Part shown: one piece after another, positions 9,257 to 20,698 of the stretch
Layout: each line of letters begins with the position of its first letter
How positions within the stretch are numbered: position 1 is the first letter of the stretch
Source: Jeotgalicoccus marinus DSM 19772
GTDB taxonomy: Bacteria > Bacillota > Bacilli > Staphylococcales > Salinicoccaceae
DNA length: 64,000 nt
Assembly: GCF_000425825.1 (NCBI RefSeq)
Contig: NZ_AUEE01000004.1
Location: 167,122 to 231,121, forward strand
Direction: 5' to 3'
Position numbers and translations under genes: made by a program
The notes under the pieces: model-generated
The model's input: the letters and a program-made list of their open reading frames with translations, nothing else
What the model was told of the DNA's origin: nothing
Database searches by the model: none

Positions 9257-9654
9257 ATGTCTTCACTCCCATCTGTAATTATAAGTTTCATAAGTTCATC
9301 TACTCTGTCAGTCTCTCCAGTCAAGGTTAAATACCCAATCAATGCCTCTATACCAGAAGCATTTCTATATTCTTGAATCGTTGCGTTCTTCGCTCTGGTT
9401 TGACTCGATTTATTACGCGCTTTTCTCGCAATGTCCCACTCATCTTCGGTGAGCACGCTAGTATTTTTCAAATAGTGTAATGCAGTTGCTTGCGCCCTAG
9501 CGCTAACCAACTTATTGGCCGCTTTGTGTAGGGCATCCGGTTTTGAATAAGGTTCATTTTCAATTAAATGCTCACGGACTTTAACCGCATAGACCGCGTC
9601 ACCTAAAAATGCAAGGGATAGTGATGGAATTCTATTAATATCTATATTATCCAC
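9253..9654 (-). CDS. mrnC: Mini-ribonuclease III
   Basis: A 133-residue RNase III-fold enzyme without the double-stranded RNA-binding domain; it matures the ends of 23S rRNA in Bacillus. The catalytic helix region reads [19 protein letters not shown] and a second conserved part is [15 protein letters not shown]. The start is GTG at 9654, eight bases inside the end of cysS. The cysS-mrnC-rlmB order is the Firmicute arrangement. Confidence 0.93.
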   Translation of the reverse strand: MDNIDINRIPSLSLAFLGDAVYAVKVREHLIENEPYSKPDALHKAANKLVSARAQATALHYLKNTSVLTEDEWDIARKARNKSSQTRAKNATIQEYRNASGIEALIGYLTLTGETDRVDELMKLIITDGSEDI

Positions 9655-11041
9655 GTTTAAATCTCACGCCATCTTTAGTGTCTTCTAGGATAATTCCTTC
9701 ATTTTTCAAGTTGTCTCTAATTTCATCAGCGCGTGCAAAATCCTTATTTTTTCTGGCACTTTCTCTTTCTTCAATCAGCGCTTCTATTTCTTCATCTAGG
9801 AGTACCTCTTTACGTCCTAAACTGACACCTAGTACTTGTGAGTATGCATCAAAGGTTTCGATAAACTTCTGTAGAACTGCCTTGCAAGTTGCTGGACGGC
9901 GTAAGTATTTGTTCAACTCACCCGTCAACTCATGCCATGCGGTAATGGCATTAGCAGTATTGAAGTCATCGTCCATATGACTTTCAAATAATTTAATATT
10001 ATCATCAATAAGCTCAAGCACTTTACCATCAGATGCTTCACCAACCGCTTTTTCAAGACGTTCAAGTGCATGATGGTAGCTATCTTGAATGCGTTCTAAA
10101 CTACTTCTTGCTGCATCAACTAATTCACGGTTATAGTTAATTGGATTTCTATAATGCACACTGATCATAAAGTAGCGAAGCACATTAGGCTCAATCTCCT
10201 TAATAATGTCATGCACAAGAATGAAGTTCCCTAAAGACTTAGACATTTTCGTATTATCAATATTGATGTACCCGTTATGCATCCAATAATTCGCAAACGT
10301 TTTGTCTGTCATACATTCACTTTGAGCAATCTCATTTTCATGGTGAGGGAAAGTTAAATCTTGACCACCAGCGTGAATATCTATCGTGTCTCCAAGATGA
10401 CGACGGGCCATAACTGAACATTCAATATGCCAACCTGGACGACCTTCTCCCCAAGGTGATTCCCAACTGATTTCTCCTTCTTTCGCTTGTTTCCAAAGAA
10501 CAAAATCTAGTGGATCTTTTTTCTTCTCACCCGCTTCAATCCTCGCACCGACCTTCAAGTCATCAACTGATTGTTGAGACAATTTCCCGTAGTTATCAAA
10601 TGAACGTGTTTTAAAATAAACATCACCATCTGATTCATAAGCATGCCCTTTATCGATCAATATTTTAATAAATTCGATAATATCAGGCATGTGATCGAGC
10701 ACGCGTGGATGGACTGTTGCTTTCTTAACATTTAAAGCACCTGTATCTTCAAAGAAAGCTTCGATAAAACGTTCTGCAATCTCTGGCACTGTCTCACCAA
10801 GCTCCTTAGATGCCTTTATTAATTTATCATCTACATCCGTAAAGTTAGAGACGTATTTCACATCATAACCTTTGTATTCCAAGTATCGACGTACTGTATC
10901 AAAAGCAATTGCTGGTCTTGCATTTCCAATATGAATATAGTTATACACTGTCGGACCACAAACATACATGCTGACTTTACCTTCTTGTAATGGTACAAAT
11001 TCTTCCTTTTTTCTAGTAATTGAATTATATATGCGAACCAT
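9647..11041 (-). CDS. cysS: Cysteinyl-tRNA synthetase
   Basis: This 464-residue class Ia synthetase charges tRNA-Cys. HIGN at residues 37-40 and KMSKSLGN in the C-terminal half of the catalytic domain are the ATP-binding motifs; Cys28 and the later Cys/His residues (including [13 protein letters not shown] and [15 protein letters not shown]) form the zinc site for cysteine recognition. The start is ATG at 11041 within the end of cysE. It shares the T-box leader upstream of cysE, so it should rise when tRNA-Cys is uncharged. Confidence 0.97.
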   Translation of the reverse strand: MVRIYNSITRKKEEFVPLQEGKVSMYVCGPTVYNYIHIGNARPAIAFDTVRRYLEYKGYDVKYVSNFTDVDDKLIKASKELGETVPEIAERFIEAFFEDTGALNVKKATVHPRVLDHMPDIIEFIKILIDKGHAYESDGDVYFKTRSFDNYGKLSQQSVDDLKVGARIEAGEKKKDPLDFVLWKQAKEGEISWESPWGEGRPGWHIECSVMARRHLGDTIDIHAGGQDLTFPHHENEIAQSECMTDKTFANYWMHNGYINIDNTKMSKSLGNFILVHDIIKEIEPNVLRYFMISVHYRNPINYNRELVDAARSSLERIQDSYHHALERLEKAVGEASDGKVLELIDDNIKLFESHMDDDFNTANAITAWHELTGELNKYLRRPATCKAVLQKFIETFDAYSQVLGVSLGRKEVLLDEEIEALIEERESARKNKDFARADEIRDNLKNEGIILEDTKDGVRFKRG

Positions 11042-11681
11042 CTTTTACCTCACTCCCTACTTCTCTTCTGAAGTTATTAATATCTTTTTCAAGTTCCAAT
11101 AATTTTTCAAACAGCGGATCTGGTATATCTCTATGATCGAAATTATTATGCTTTCTTATGCGCTGGCCATGCTGCTTAACGACGTGACCAGGAATTCCGA
11201 CCACTGTGGAATGAGCTGGTACATTCTTTAATACAACAGAATTCGCTCCAACATTTGAGGACGCTCCGATGCGGATGTTTCCAAGTACTTTAGCCCCTGC
11301 AGCAATTAACACGTTATCATCAATATCAGGGTGTCTTTTATGGTCTTCTTTACCCGTTCCACCGAGTGTTACCCCTTGGTAGATTGTCACGTTATTACCA
11401 ATGTTACATGTCTCACCAATCACTACACCCATACCATGGTCAATAAATAGACGCTTGCCGATATTCGCTCCTGGGTGAATTTCTATTCCTGTCATAAACC
11501 GTGTGACTTGCGAAATTACCCGGGCAATAATTTTAAAATTTTTCTTATAGAACCAATGCGCAACTAAATGCGCCCATACTGCGTGAATTCCAGAGTAAGT
11601 AAAGAATACTTCTAGCCGATTCTTTGCTGCTGGATCGAGCTCTAACACCATATTCAAGTCGTCTTTCATTCTTTGAAACAT
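11025..11681 (-). CDS. cysE: Serine O-acetyltransferase
   Basis: This 218-residue enzyme acetylates serine to O-acetylserine, the first step of cysteine synthesis; CysK (29050-29985) carries out the next. An N-terminal helical region is followed by hexapeptide repeats ([40 protein letters not shown]) and a C-terminal cap. The start is ATG at 11681 after GGAGGG. It overlaps cysS by 17 bases and is preceded by a T-box. Confidence 0.95.
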   Translation of the reverse strand: MFQRMKDDLNMVLELDPAAKNRLEVFFTYSGIHAVWAHLVAHWFYKKNFKIIARVISQVTRFMTGIEIHPGANIGKRLFIDHGMGVVIGETCNIGNNVTIYQGVTLGGTGKEDHKRHPDIDDNVLIAAGAKVLGNIRIGASSNVGANSVVLKNVPAHSTVVGIPGHVVKQHGQRIRKHNNFDHRDIPDPLFEKLLELEKDINNFRREVGSEVKDGSHI

Positions 11682-11699
11682 CTGTACCCTCCTTCACAT

Positions 11700-11885
11700 A
11701 AGTAATATAAAAGCGCCTCTGTCCATATTGGGACAGAGGCGCATAAGCACGGTTCCACTCTGATTTTACTCTTTAATATAAGGTTTAAAGTACGTAAAAG
11801 CGCAATTCTATAAGGTTTATTGTTATCCTTTTCACCAACCGGATAATCTCTACATGTCCAGAACCTTATATACTAAACTTTTAAC
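11700..11885 (-). ncRNA. T-box riboswitch, predicted tRNA-Cys specific
   Basis: The minus-strand T-box motif AGAGTGGAACCGTGC spans 11747-11761. It is followed by a terminator of 12-bp perfect stem (GCGCCTCTGTCC, 11731-11742 and 11713-11724) with a TTTT tail. The T-box could pair with the terminator's 5' arm region to form the antiterminator. A TGC within GAATTGCGC (11802-11804) is a candidate Cys specifier on the 3' side of stem I. The genes downstream, cysE and cysS, support Cys specificity. The exact specifier is inferred. Confidence 0.93.
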
Positions 11886-11891
11886 ACCCAT

Positions 11892-11920
11892 ATTATACTT
11901 CGTCACCGCACCATTTTCAA
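11892..11920 (-). promoter_or_regulatory. Promoter of the T-box-cysE-cysS operon
   Basis: TTGAAA (11915-11920), a 17-base spacer and TATAAT (11892-11897) lie just after the gltX stop. Transcription would start about 11885, at the 5' end of the T-box. Confidence 0.8.
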
Positions 11921-11929
11921 CATTCCAGT

Positions 11930-13381
11930 TTATTTCAAGCGTTCAATTCTTTCTAATGCTGTTTCTTGACCAATCAATGAAATCGCATCTGGTAATTCTG
12001 GTCCTTTAGTTTCTCCAGTTACTGCGACACGAATTGGCATGAATAATTTCTTACCTTTTATACCTGTTTCTTTTTGGACAGCTTTGATTTCAGCTTTAAT
12101 TGCTTCAGGCGAGAAGTCTTCCATCGCTTCAAAATGGCTATACAGTGCCGTCATCAATTCATTTATATGATCTTGTTCTAGCACTTCTTTCGCATCTTCA
12201 TCAAATTCAACATGGTCTTTAAAGAACTGTGCTGATAACTCAGTAATCTCAGCAGCATAGCTCATCTGTGGTTGGTATAAGGCAACAAGCCTACGCGCCC
12301 AGTCCAACTCTCTATCATCTGGGTTTTCTGAAACCTTCCCTGCTTTTTGTAGGAATGGTAGAGACATATCGAAAATTTCCTCAGCATTTTTTTGCTTCAT
12401 GTACTGGTTATTAATCCACATTAACTTTTGATTATCGAAGAATGCTGAAGCTTTAGATAGACGATTTTCATCGAAATTATTAATCAATTCTTCCTTAGTG
12501 AATAGTTCTTCTTCACCTTCTGGAGACCAACCAAGTAAAGCAATGAAATTAAACATTGCATCTGGTAGATAACCTAATTCTTCATACTGTTCGATGAATT
12601 GGATAATTGATGCATCACGTTTAGATAATTTTTTCTTCTCTTCATTTACGATCAACGCCGTATGCCCGAACTTCGGTAATGGTAGGTCGAGAAGGTCATA
12701 AACCATCATTTGTTTTGGTGTATTTGAGATATGATCATCCCCACGTAAAACATGGGTGATTTTCATTTCATAATCATCAATGACAACCGCAAAGTTGTAC
12801 GTTGGTACACCATCTTTTTTAACAATGACCCAGTCACCAAAACCATTAGAATCGAACGACACTTCACCTTTAACCATATCGTTGAAGGTATATGTTTTAT
12901 CTCTCGGTACACGAATACGAATTGAAGGTTCACGACCTTCAGCCTTAAATGCTTCTTCCTGTTCAGCTGTAAGGTGCGCATGCTTTCCACCATACATCGG
13001 TGTCTGTCCATTTCTTAGTTGTTCTTCTCTTTCCGCTTCCAGCTCTTCAGAAGTCATGTAGCAACGATATGCAAGATCATTATCTAACAATTTCTGAATG
13101 TAAGGTGCGTAGATATCACCACGTTCAGATTGGCGGTAAGGTCCATAGTCTCCACCAACGTCGACACTTTCATCCCAGTCGATGCCCAACCATTTTAAAT
13201 AGTTGAGCTGTGATGATTCACCTTCATCAACGTGACGTTGCTTATCAGTATCTTCAATACGAATTATAAAATCACCATCATAGTGGCGTGCAAATAAATA
13301 ATTAAATAATGCTGCGCGCGCGTTACCGATGTGTAGGAATCCTGTAGGACTCGGTGCATATCTAACTCTAACTTTACTCAT
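11930..13381 (-). CDS. gltX: Glutamyl-tRNA synthetase
   Basis: A 483-residue class Ib synthetase. The HIGH-type motif is in [20 protein letters not shown] at the N-terminus and the KMSKS-type motif reads KLSKRDAS. It loads tRNA-Glu and, in organisms lacking GlnRS, also tRNA-Gln for later amidation; which holds here cannot be seen. The ATG at 13381 overlaps the ispF stop by one base and has GGAGG upstream. It is the last gene before the cysE promoter. Confidence 0.97.
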   Translation of the reverse strand: MSKVRVRYAPSPTGFLHIGNARAALFNYLFARHYDGDFIIRIEDTDKQRHVDEGESSQLNYLKWLGIDWDESVDVGGDYGPYRQSERGDIYAPYIQKLLDNDLAYRCYMTSEELEAEREEQLRNGQTPMYGGKHAHLTAEQEEAFKAEGREPSIRIRVPRDKTYTFNDMVKGEVSFDSNGFGDWVIVKKDGVPTYNFAVVIDDYEMKITHVLRGDDHISNTPKQMMVYDLLDLPLPKFGHTALIVNEEKKKLSKRDASIIQFIEQYEELGYLPDAMFNFIALLGWSPEGEEELFTKEELINNFDENRLSKASAFFDNQKLMWINNQYMKQKNAEEIFDMSLPFLQKAGKVSENPDDRELDWARRLVALYQPQMSYAAEITELSAQFFKDHVEFDEDAKEVLEQDHINELMTALYSHFEAMEDFSPEAIKAEIKAVQKETGIKGKKLFMPIRVAVTGETKGPELPDAISLIGQETALERIERLK

Positions 13382-13863
13382 TATTTTGCCTCCTGTTTGT
13401 TAAGTAAGACTACCGCTTCACTTGCGATGCCTTCTTCTCTACCTGTAAATCCAAGTTTTTCAGATGTTGTTGCCTTGATATTAACATTCTCTATCTTTGT
13501 CAATAAAAGATCGGCTACATTCTGCCGCATTGTATCAATGTACTCTCTCAGCTTTGGTTTTTCTGCAATGACAACAACATCAATATTTCCAATTTCGTAT
13601 CCTTTTTCAGTCATCATTTCGACGACTGCCGACAATAATTTCTTTGAGTCCGCATCCTTATATTGTGCATCCGTATCAGGGAAAAACTTACCGATATCTC
13701 CAAGGGCTAAAGCGCCGAGGATGGCATCAGTAACAGTGTGCAAGACGACGTCTGCATCCGAATGACCCTTCAAACCACGGTCATGTGGTATTTCCATACC
13801 ACCTAAAATTAGTGGACGATTTTCATCAAAGGCATGAACATCGTATCCATGACCTATTCTCAT
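13381..13863 (-). CDS. ispF: 2-C-methyl-D-erythritol 2,4-cyclodiphosphate synthase
   Basis: This 160-residue enzyme makes the cyclic diphosphate intermediate of the MEP isoprenoid pathway. The metal-binding start [12 protein letters not shown] and the [20 protein letters not shown] motif are typical, as is [21 protein letters not shown] chose the ATG at 13863, seven bases after AAAGG; another ATG directly precedes it. It follows ispD, giving an ispDF pair that implies the MEP route. Staphylococcus species instead use mevalonate, so this separates the organism from that genus. Confidence 0.95.
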   Translation of the reverse strand: MRIGHGYDVHAFDENRPLILGGMEIPHDRGLKGHSDADVVLHTVTDAILGALALGDIGKFFPDTDAQYKDADSKKLLSAVVEMMTEKGYEIGNIDVVVIAEKPKLREYIDTMRQNVADLLLTKIENVNIKATTSEKLGFTGREEGIASEAVVLLNKQEAK

Positions 13864-13867
13864 CATA

Positions 13868-14542
13868 TTAACCTTTCCCTTCAAGTATCAACTTGGCAAG
13901 CTGAATATCTTCAGCTGTCGTTATCTTAATATTATCATAGGATGATTCTGTTATATAGACAGACTCCCCGATTGCCTCTACCATCATAGAGTCATCAGTG
14001 ACGTCAAGATGATGCTTTTTTGCATGTTCATAAGCTCTTTTTAAAATGCTTGCTTTAAATGCTTGGGGTGTATGTACAGAAATTATTTCCTGTCTCGGTA
14101 ACGTTTCAACGACTTTATCATTTACAATTCGCTTTAAAGTATCTTTAACTTTTACCCCGCAAATGACTGCACCAGTTTCTTGAACCTTTTCTTTCAATCG
14201 TAGGATAATATCCTGACTAACAAATGGCCTCGCCCCGTCGTGGACAAAAATATATTCAGCAGAGTCTACATTAATTAATGCATTATAAATGCTGTCCTGA
14301 CGTTCTTTACCACCAGTATGGATCCCTTTTACCTTAGCGACACTATGAAACAAGTCAGATACAACATCTCGTTCTTCCGCTCGGACAGATAAATGTATTG
14401 CTTCACAGTCCGGGTCTTCATCAAAAAATCTAACCGTGCGTGAAATAATAGATTCCCCGCCTATGTCTAATAAGACTTTGTTGTAGCCGAGGCCCATTCT
14501 AGAACCAAGTCCTGCTGCCGGAATAATTACTGTATACCTCAT
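13868..14542 (-). CDS. ispD: 2-C-methyl-D-erythritol 4-phosphate cytidylyltransferase
   Basis: A 224-residue nucleotidyltransferase of the MEP pathway, joining CTP and methylerythritol phosphate. The CTP-binding loop [20 protein letters not shown] starts the protein, and [10 protein letters not shown] and VHTPQAFK are conserved. The ribitol-phosphate cytidylyltransferases TarI/TarJ-type are related, but adjacent ispF favours IspD. It overlaps yacL by four bases (ATGA). Confidence 0.93.
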   Translation of the reverse strand: MRYTVIIPAAGLGSRMGLGYNKVLLDIGGESIISRTVRFFDEDPDCEAIHLSVRAEERDVVSDLFHSVAKVKGIHTGGKERQDSIYNALINVDSAEYIFVHDGARPFVSQDIILRLKEKVQETGAVICGVKVKDTLKRIVNDKVVETLPRQEIISVHTPQAFKASILKRAYEHAKKHHLDVTDDSMMVEAIGESVYITESSYDNIKITTAEDIQLAKLILEGKG

Positions 14543-15591
14543 TTGTTTTTCTCTCTTTTCGCAAAGACGATACGTCCAGAATTTGTCTGCAGTACACTAG
14601 TTACAATGATTTTAACTGTTTGGTTAATCAATTGCTCTCCACGTTCGACAACCACCATCGTTCCATCTTCAAGGTAACCGACACCCTGGTTCTCTTCTTT
14701 ACCAGTTTTGGAAATAAAGAGTTCAAAAACATCACCCTGTGCAACTACAGTTTTTATTGCATTAGATAATTCGTTCACGTTTAAGACTGGAATATCGTGG
14801 AGCTGACAGATTTTATTTAAATTATAATCCGTCGTTAAAATTGCACCGCCTTCTTTTTTGGCGATATCAATCAACTGTTGATCTACATCAAGTCTCTCAT
14901 AAGTTACGGGTTCAATTTTTACGTTTTCATTATTGGTCTGTAACTTATTCAACATGTCTAAACCACGTTGCCCCTTTTCTCTTTTCACAGGGTCAGTCGC
15001 ATCCGCAATAAGTTGCAGTTCATCCAAGACGAATTGTGGAATGACAATGTCTCCTTCTAAAAAGCCCGTTTCAACTACGTCGACTATGCGTCCGTCGATA
15101 ATCACACTCGTATCGATAAACTTCGTCTTAGCTTCGGAAATCATTTTTTCCTTCGGGTTATTCTTTGGAAAGAAGTCCAGAACCTCACTGAACTTTCTCA
15201 AGCCGATAATGAAACCTAAGTAGCCAAAAACAACTGCCGACACAATCGGTACAATCTCTCCGACAAGTGGAATTTCTAAAGTATTAATCAATAGTGTGAT
15301 TAGTACTGCAATCACTAAACCTAGTACCATTCCGAGTGTTGCAAAAACAATTTCGGTCAAACTTCTACTCAATAAATAACCTTCGCTTTTCTTCAAAAAG
15401 TTGTAAGCATGCTTGATTGTCCAGCCAAATAATAAGAAAAATAAAAGAATACCTAATAGGCCATATACAAGCACATTGTCTACTACTCTCGGAATATCAA
15501 ACGGTAGCCAAACTGCTAGTTCTGGGAATAGCCAAGCACCTAATGATAAGCCAATCACTAAATAGACTGCATAGAGTAAGTATTTAAGCAT
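14539..15591 (-). CDS. yacL: Membrane-anchored PIN/TRAM domain protein YacL
   Basis: A 350-residue protein with four hydrophobic segments in the first 135 residues, a PIN nuclease-like domain (KFIDTSVIIDGRIVDVVETG, DELQLIADATDP, ILTTDYNLNKICQLHDIPVL) at about 155-270, and a C-terminal TRAM domain (VGYLEDGTMVVVERGEQLIN). The PIN acidic residues are kept, so RNase activity is plausible, but no substrate can be named. It sits between radA and ispD, as in other Firmicutes. Confidence 0.9.
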   Translation of the reverse strand: MLKYLLYAVYLVIGLSLGAWLFPELAVWLPFDIPRVVDNVLVYGLLGILLFFLLFGWTIKHAYNFLKKSEGYLLSRSLTEIVFATLGMVLGLVIAVLITLLINTLEIPLVGEIVPIVSAVVFGYLGFIIGLRKFSEVLDFFPKNNPKEKMISEAKTKFIDTSVIIDGRIVDVVETGFLEGDIVIPQFVLDELQLIADATDPVKREKGQRGLDMLNKLQTNNENVKIEPVTYERLDVDQQLIDIAKKEGGAILTTDYNLNKICQLHDIPVLNVNELSNAIKTVVAQGDVFELFISKTGKEENQGVGYLEDGTMVVVERGEQLINQTVKIIVTSVLQTNSGRIVFAKREKNK

Positions 15592-15623
15592 CTTATCGCC
15601 TCCTCTCTTAAGCTTTTTTAAAA

Positions 15624-17003
15624 TTAATCATTAAATTTTGTATGTCTCAATGCTTGTTTTAAAGTCTTAACACCCAACACTTCTAAACCATCAGGTACTT
15701 GGACCCCACTTAAATTGGACTGAGGAACAATAGCTCTTTTGAAGCCAAGTTTTGCCGCTTCTTGTAGCCTCTGTTCGATCTTTGTCACACGTCTGATTTC
15801 CCCAGTTAAGCCAACTTCACCAATGAAACAATCATCTCCTCGTACAGCAATGTTTTGAAAACTTGATGCAATACTGATGACTATACTTAAGTCTACTGCA
15901 GGTTCGTCTAATTTCACACCACCTGCTACTTTAATATAAGCATCATGTTGCTGCATCAGCAGACCTTCCGATTTTTCTAACACTGCCATAAGTAGCGATA
16001 GACGGTTAGTATCGATACCGGTTGCCATGCGTCTTGGATTGTGAAAGTGGGTAGGCGTAACAAGGGATTGTACTTCTACTAGCATCGCTCTCGTACCCTC
16101 CATAGTGGCAACAATAGCTGATCCTGGCGCATTTTTCGAACGTTCTTCCAAGAAGATTTCAGAAGGGTTTAACACCTCTTCTAAACCACTCGCTTTCATC
16201 TCAAAAATACCCATCTCATTTGTTGAACCAAACCTGTTTTTCACTGCTCTTAAGATACGATAAGTATGATGCTGATCCCCTTCAAAATAGAGTACAGTAT
16301 CAACCATATGTTCAAGCAATCTAGGACCTGCAATCTGTCCATCCTTTGTGACATGTCCAACTATAAAGGTTGCAATATTATTGCCCTTAGCGATATTCAT
16401 AATAGACTGTGTACTCTCTCTCACTTGTGCCACTGAACCTGGTGCGCTTGTAACGTCTGGGTGAAAGACAGTCTGAATTGAGTCGATAATCAAATAATCT
16501 GGTTGGATCTTTTTAATTTCATCATGAATATACAAAAGGTTTGTCTCACAAAAGACTGTTAAATTGGATGGTTTTGAGGTAATGCGGTCTGCACGCATTT
16601 TAATCTGCTCTAGAGATTCCTCCCCAGATACGTATAAAACGTTATGGTTTTCAGCTAGAATTAATGCAGTCTGTAAGAGAATAGTGGACTTCCCTATACC
16701 TGGGTCACCACCAATTAAAATAAGCGATCCATTAACAATACCACCACCGAGCACTCTATCGAATTCCCCAGAACGCGTAGTTGTTCTTGGTGTGACTTTC
16801 TTTTCAATGGTACTTAATTTAGATGCTTTACTACGCTCATCTATCTTATTTTTTCCGAGCGTCCCTCGACCACTAACGGTTTCTTTATGTACAATTTTTT
16901 CTTCAAGCTGATTCCACGCACCGCAATTTGGACATTTACCCATCCATTTAGGTGTTTCATAACCACATGCCATACACTCAAAAGTAACTTTTGGTTTTGC
17001 CAT
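15624..17003 (-). CDS. radA: DNA repair protein RadA
   Basis: This 459-residue RecA-like protein helps branch migration in recombination. It has an N-terminal C4 zinc finger ([20 protein letters not shown]), a Walker [11 protein letters not shown], the KNRFGS motif and a C-terminal Lon-protease-like domain. I chose the ATG at 17003 (MAKPKVTF), eleven bases after GGGGGAG; the GTG four codons earlier abuts that site. It follows clpC after a terminator. Confidence 0.95.
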   Translation of the reverse strand: MAKPKVTFECMACGYETPKWMGKCPNCGAWNQLEEKIVHKETVSGRGTLGKNKIDERSKASKLSTIEKKVTPRTTTRSGEFDRVLGGGIVNGSLILIGGDPGIGKSTILLQTALILAENHNVLYVSGEESLEQIKMRADRITSKPSNLTVFCETNLLYIHDEIKKIQPDYLIIDSIQTVFHPDVTSAPGSVAQVRESTQSIMNIAKGNNIATFIVGHVTKDGQIAGPRLLEHMVDTVLYFEGDQHHTYRILRAVKNRFGSTNEMGIFEMKASGLEEVLNPSEIFLEERSKNAPGSAIVATMEGTRAMLVEVQSLVTPTHFHNPRRMATGIDTNRLSLLMAVLEKSEGLLMQQHDAYIKVAGGVKLDEPAVDLSIVISIASSFQNIAVRGDDCFIGEVGLTGEIRRVTKIEQRLQEAAKLGFKRAIVPQSNLSGVQVPDGLEVLGVKTLKQALRHTKFND

Positions 17004-17145
17004 TCGTGTATACACTCCCCCACTATATTTCTTTTTCTATTGTATTATTTATCTACTTGTTTTAAAAGGCTAAAACCTTACAGTTAAAGACTTTTATAGA
17101 ATTTTGTTGAGTAATTCACAAAAGTAAAATTATATTACTAGTTAT

Positions 17146-17198
17146 AAAATATCCCTCTTAAGTATTCACTTTTTAAGTGTCTACATAAGAGGGAATAT
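17146..17198 (-). terminator. Terminator after clpC
   Basis: Inverted arms TCCCTCTTA / TAAGAGGGA (17186-17194 and 17152-17160) enclose a loop that holds a smaller CACTTAAAAAGTG hairpin, followed by ATATTTTAT on the minus strand. It separates clpC from radA; the rest of the 233-base gap is AT-rich and holds no ORF that I can support. Confidence 0.7.
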
Positions 17199-17236
17199 AT
17201 CATGAGTCAGAGATGCTTATTAAAATCTATCCAGGA

Positions 17237-19681
17237 TTACTGTTCAACAGTTTCGTTAACTTTGTCTTCTGTTGTGACTTTGAATGCATCATCAACATAA
17301 TCCACTGTGACAAGTTTATTCTCGAAACTTTCACCTGATAGTAATGATTCACTTAGAGTATCTTCTATATTCTTTTGAATACTTCTAGACAAAGGTCTCG
17401 CCCCATATTCCGGATCGTAACCTTCTTCAACAATACGCTCAGTCGCTCGATCTGTAACCTCAATGTGAATATTCTGGTCAGTTAATCTCGCTCTTAACGT
17501 ATCAATCATCAAGCTAACAATTTCCTTAAGATGTTCTTTCTCAAGCTTGTGGAAGACAATAATGTCATCAATTCGGTTAATGAATTCTGGTCTAAAGGTA
17601 TTCTTCAATTCTTTCATCATTGTACTTCTAATATTTTCATAGCTTTCAGCCTCTGGACCACCAAAGCCTACGAATCTTTGATCTTGTAATTCTCTTGCAC
17701 CTACATTTGATGTCATAACAATAATTGTATTGCGGAAATCCACCATGCGTCCGTTAGAGTCTGTTAAACGTCCATCATCTAACACTTGTAAGAGCAAGTT
17801 AAACACATCAGGGTGCGCTTTTTCAATTTCATCGAAGAGTATAAGAGAGTATGGTTTTCTTCTTACTCTTTCCGTTAATTGTCCCCCATCATCATAGCCT
17901 ACATAGCCTGGAGGCGAACCAACTAAACGAGATACGGAATGTTTCTCCATATATTCACTCATGTCTACTCGAATCATCGCATCTTCTTCACCAAACATTG
18001 TTTCACTTAAGGCTCTAGCGAGTTCAGTTTTACCGACACCTGTCGGTCCTAAGAAGATGAAACTACCGATTGGACGCTTAGGATCTTTCAGTCCAGCACG
18101 CGCACGTCTTACTGCCTTAGATATCGATTTTACTGCAGAATCCTGTCCGATCACACGCTCGTGTAGAATGGATTCAAGATTCATCAGTCTATCCGACTCG
18201 TCTTCAGCAATCTTAGATAATGGAATACCTGTAATACCAGCGACTACAAGCTCAATATCACTTGCTGTAACTGATTGTGAAGATTGACCCTGTTGTTTCT
18301 TCCAGTTTTCTTCACATTCTTTAACTTCATTTTCAATTTTTGTTTGTTGATCTCTAAAGTTTGCTGCTGCTTCAAATTCTTGGCTTTGAACCGCCGCATC
18401 TTTTTCCTTTTTCACTGCTTCTAAACGCGTCTCTAAGTCTTTAAGATCTGGAGGTGTAGAATAACTTCTTAGTCTAACCTTAGATGAAGCTTCATCAATT
18501 AAATCAATTGCCTTATCAGGTAAGAAACGGTCCTGAATATAGCGGCTGCTCATACGAACTGCCGCTTCCAGTGCTTCATCTGTAATATTAATGCGGTGGT
18601 GCGCCTCGTAACGATCACGTAGGCCTTTTAGGATCAACACGGCATCTTCTGCCTTAGGCTCATCGACCATTACCGGCTGGAAACGACGTTCTAATGCCGC
18701 ATCTTTTTCAATGTGTTTACGGAATTCATCTAAAGTTGTCGCACCGATACACTGCAGTTCGCCACGTGCAAGAGCTGGTTTAAGAATGTTAGATGCATCG
18801 ATCGCACCTTCAGCTCCCCCCGCACCGATTAGTGTGTGTAACTCATCAATAAATAGTACAACGTTACCAGCCTTATGGATTTCATCCATTACTTTCTTCA
18901 TTCTCTCTTCAAATTCACCACGGTACTTCGTACCTGCAACAACAGTCCCCATATCTAGAGACATCACGCGTTTATCTTTTAAGTTTTCAGGCACTTCACT
19001 GTTAATCACTGCTTGGGCTAGGCCTTCAGCCACAGCTGTTTTACCAACACCAGGTTCACCAATTAACACGGGATTGTTCTTCGTTCTACGGCTTAGCACT
19101 TCTATAACACGTGTAATCTCACTAGAACGACCAATCACTGGATCTAACTGACTCTCTCTGGCCATTTGAGTTAAGTCACGTGCCAAAGAGTCTAATGTCG
19201 GCGTATTTGTATCTTTTTGGACACTTGAATGTGACTGGAAAGCTTCTGGATTACCAAGCATTTTAATCACTGCTGCACGTGCTTTAGTAATATTTAAGTC
19301 AAGATTAGCCAATACTCTCGCTGCCACGCCCTCACTCTCACGAATCAGGCCTAATAGTAAGTGTTCTGTACCTACAAAATTGTGATGTAGTTTACGAGCT
19401 TCATCCATAGATAACTCAATTACTTTTTTAGCACGCGGTGTATAGTGAATCGATGATGCTTTTTCTGTACCCGTTGTTATTAAATTGTGCACTTCTTCAT
19501 TAACTCGTTGTTCATCGATATTAAACGATGCTAGAACTTTTGCAGCGATGCCTTCTTTTTCTTTTACCAAACCTAATAGTAAATGTTCTGTACCGATATT
19601 AGAGTTTTTAAGTGTGATCGCTTCTTCTTGGGCAAATGCGAGTACTTTTTGTGCTCGCTCTGTCAGTTTTCCAAATAGCAT
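17237..19681 (-). CDS. clpC: ATP-dependent unfoldase ClpC
   Basis: This 814-residue Hsp100 ATPase feeds proteins, including McsB-phosphorylated ones, to ClpP. It has two N-terminal ClpN repeats ([40 protein letters not shown]), two AAA modules with Walker A GEPGVGKT and GPTGVGKT, and a middle coiled-coil with a UVR-like segment. The ATG at 19681 follows the mcsB stop directly, with GGAGGGAAATAG upstream. It is last in ctsR-mcsA-mcsB-clpC. Confidence 0.98.
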   Translation of the reverse strand: MLFGKLTERAQKVLAFAQEEAITLKNSNIGTEHLLLGLVKEKEGIAAKVLASFNIDEQRVNEEVHNLITTGTEKASSIHYTPRAKKVIELSMDEARKLHHNFVGTEHLLLGLIRESEGVAARVLANLDLNITKARAAVIKMLGNPEAFQSHSSVQKDTNTPTLDSLARDLTQMARESQLDPVIGRSSEITRVIEVLSRRTKNNPVLIGEPGVGKTAVAEGLAQAVINSEVPENLKDKRVMSLDMGTVVAGTKYRGEFEERMKKVMDEIHKAGNVVLFIDELHTLIGAGGAEGAIDASNILKPALARGELQCIGATTLDEFRKHIEKDAALERRFQPVMVDEPKAEDAVLILKGLRDRYEAHHRINITDEALEAAVRMSSRYIQDRFLPDKAIDLIDEASSKVRLRSYSTPPDLKDLETRLEAVKKEKDAAVQSQEFEAAANFRDQQTKIENEVKECEENWKKQQGQSSQSVTASDIELVVAGITGIPLSKIAEDESDRLMNLESILHERVIGQDSAVKSISKAVRRARAGLKDPKRPIGSFIFLGPTGVGKTELARALSETMFGEEDAMIRVDMSEYMEKHSVSRLVGSPPGYVGYDDGGQLTERVRRKPYSLILFDEIEKAHPDVFNLLLQVLDDGRLTDSNGRMVDFRNTIIVMTSNVGARELQDQRFVGFGGPEAESYENIRSTMMKELKNTFRPEFINRIDDIIVFHKLEKEHLKEIVSLMIDTLRARLTDQNIHIEVTDRATERIVEEGYDPEYGARPLSRSIQKNIEDTLSESLLSGESFENKLVTVDYVDDAFKVTTEDKVNETVEQ

Positions 19682-20698
19682 CTATTTCCCTCCTAATAGT
19701 TCGCGTGTCAGTGTCGCCCGTAATCTTTCGTGCTGATTATTTGGTCGACTAGTGTCATATTCAAATTCATTCAGTTTTTGGCTAATAAAAGCCGGTTGGA
19801 TTTGTTGAAACCATGCTTGAAAGTTAAAACGGTCAAAATCTATATAGCCTAAATCAATCCCTAGTTTCACATTACTCAAATGCATTGCTGCTTCTTTTAA
19901 AGGTAATTTGTAGGCGTATTGTAGAATACCAAAAGAACGATTGACAGCGTCACAGGTTTCTAAAGTTTTTAATTGCTCTCTTGCGCTACGTTCTTCTTCA
20001 ATAATGCGTTCTTTTAATTCTGTCAAATTTTCAATGATATCTGTTTCACTAAAACCAAGCGTCACTTGATTCGATAACTGGTAAACAGAACCAATGGGCT
20101 TAGACCCTTCCCCGTATATACCTCGTAAAGTAAAACCAAAGCGCGTTAAATTATTATGAAAACGTTGAATTCTTTTCAAGGCTGTCAAGGCAGGTAAATG
20201 CAGCATTATAGAGGCTCTCATTCCTGTCCCTAGATTAGTCGGGCAAGCTGTAAGATAGCCGTATCGTTCATCAAATGCATACTCTATCTTACTCTCTAAT
20301 GTATCATCTATAGCACTTGCTTTCTCGTATAGCGACTCAAGGGATTCATTTACACCGAGACTTTGAATTCGTAAATGATCTTCCTCACCAATCATCACCG
20401 ACACGTCTTCCTCTTCATTGATGAAGACACTTTCTCCATTTTGTGAAAATCTAGGACTAATCAAATGCTTTTCGACCAATAAGGCACGGCCTACATCAGT
20501 AAATTCAGATAAGCGGAGACGAGTCAAATTAGGTAAAGTTTTCTCTACTATTTTACCAAGCGCTGTGATGTCTTCATCATCTTCAAGCATATGTGTGAAA
20601 GGTACACCATTAATATTCCGTGCTAGCCTCACACGTGAGGAAAGTTCAATATCAGTGACTGCTGTTCTATTGAGCCACTTACTAATATTATTCTCCAT
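19682..20698 (-). CDS. mcsB: Protein arginine kinase McsB
   Basis: This kinase phosphorylates arginines on CtsR and on proteins marked for ClpCP, using a phosphagen-kinase fold. Family signatures are SSRVRLARNINGVPF, the active-site loop GYLTACPTNLGTGMRAS with its cysteine, and RGIYGEGSKPIG. I chose the ATG at 20698 (MENNISKW, 338 residues), preceded by GGTGAG and overlapping the mcsA stop; an upstream ATG four codons earlier is possible. Confidence 0.95.
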   Translation of the reverse strand: MENNISKWLNRTAVTDIELSSRVRLARNINGVPFTHMLEDDEDITALGKIVEKTLPNLTRLRLSEFTDVGRALLVEKHLISPRFSQNGESVFINEEEDVSVMIGEEDHLRIQSLGVNESLESLYEKASAIDDTLESKIEYAFDERYGYLTACPTNLGTGMRASIMLHLPALTALKRIQRFHNNLTRFGFTLRGIYGEGSKPIGSVYQLSNQVTLGFSETDIIENLTELKERIIEEERSAREQLKTLETCDAVNRSFGILQYAYKLPLKEAAMHLSNVKLGIDLGYIDFDRFNFQAWFQQIQPAFISQKLNEFEYDTSRPNNQHERLRATLTRELLGGK

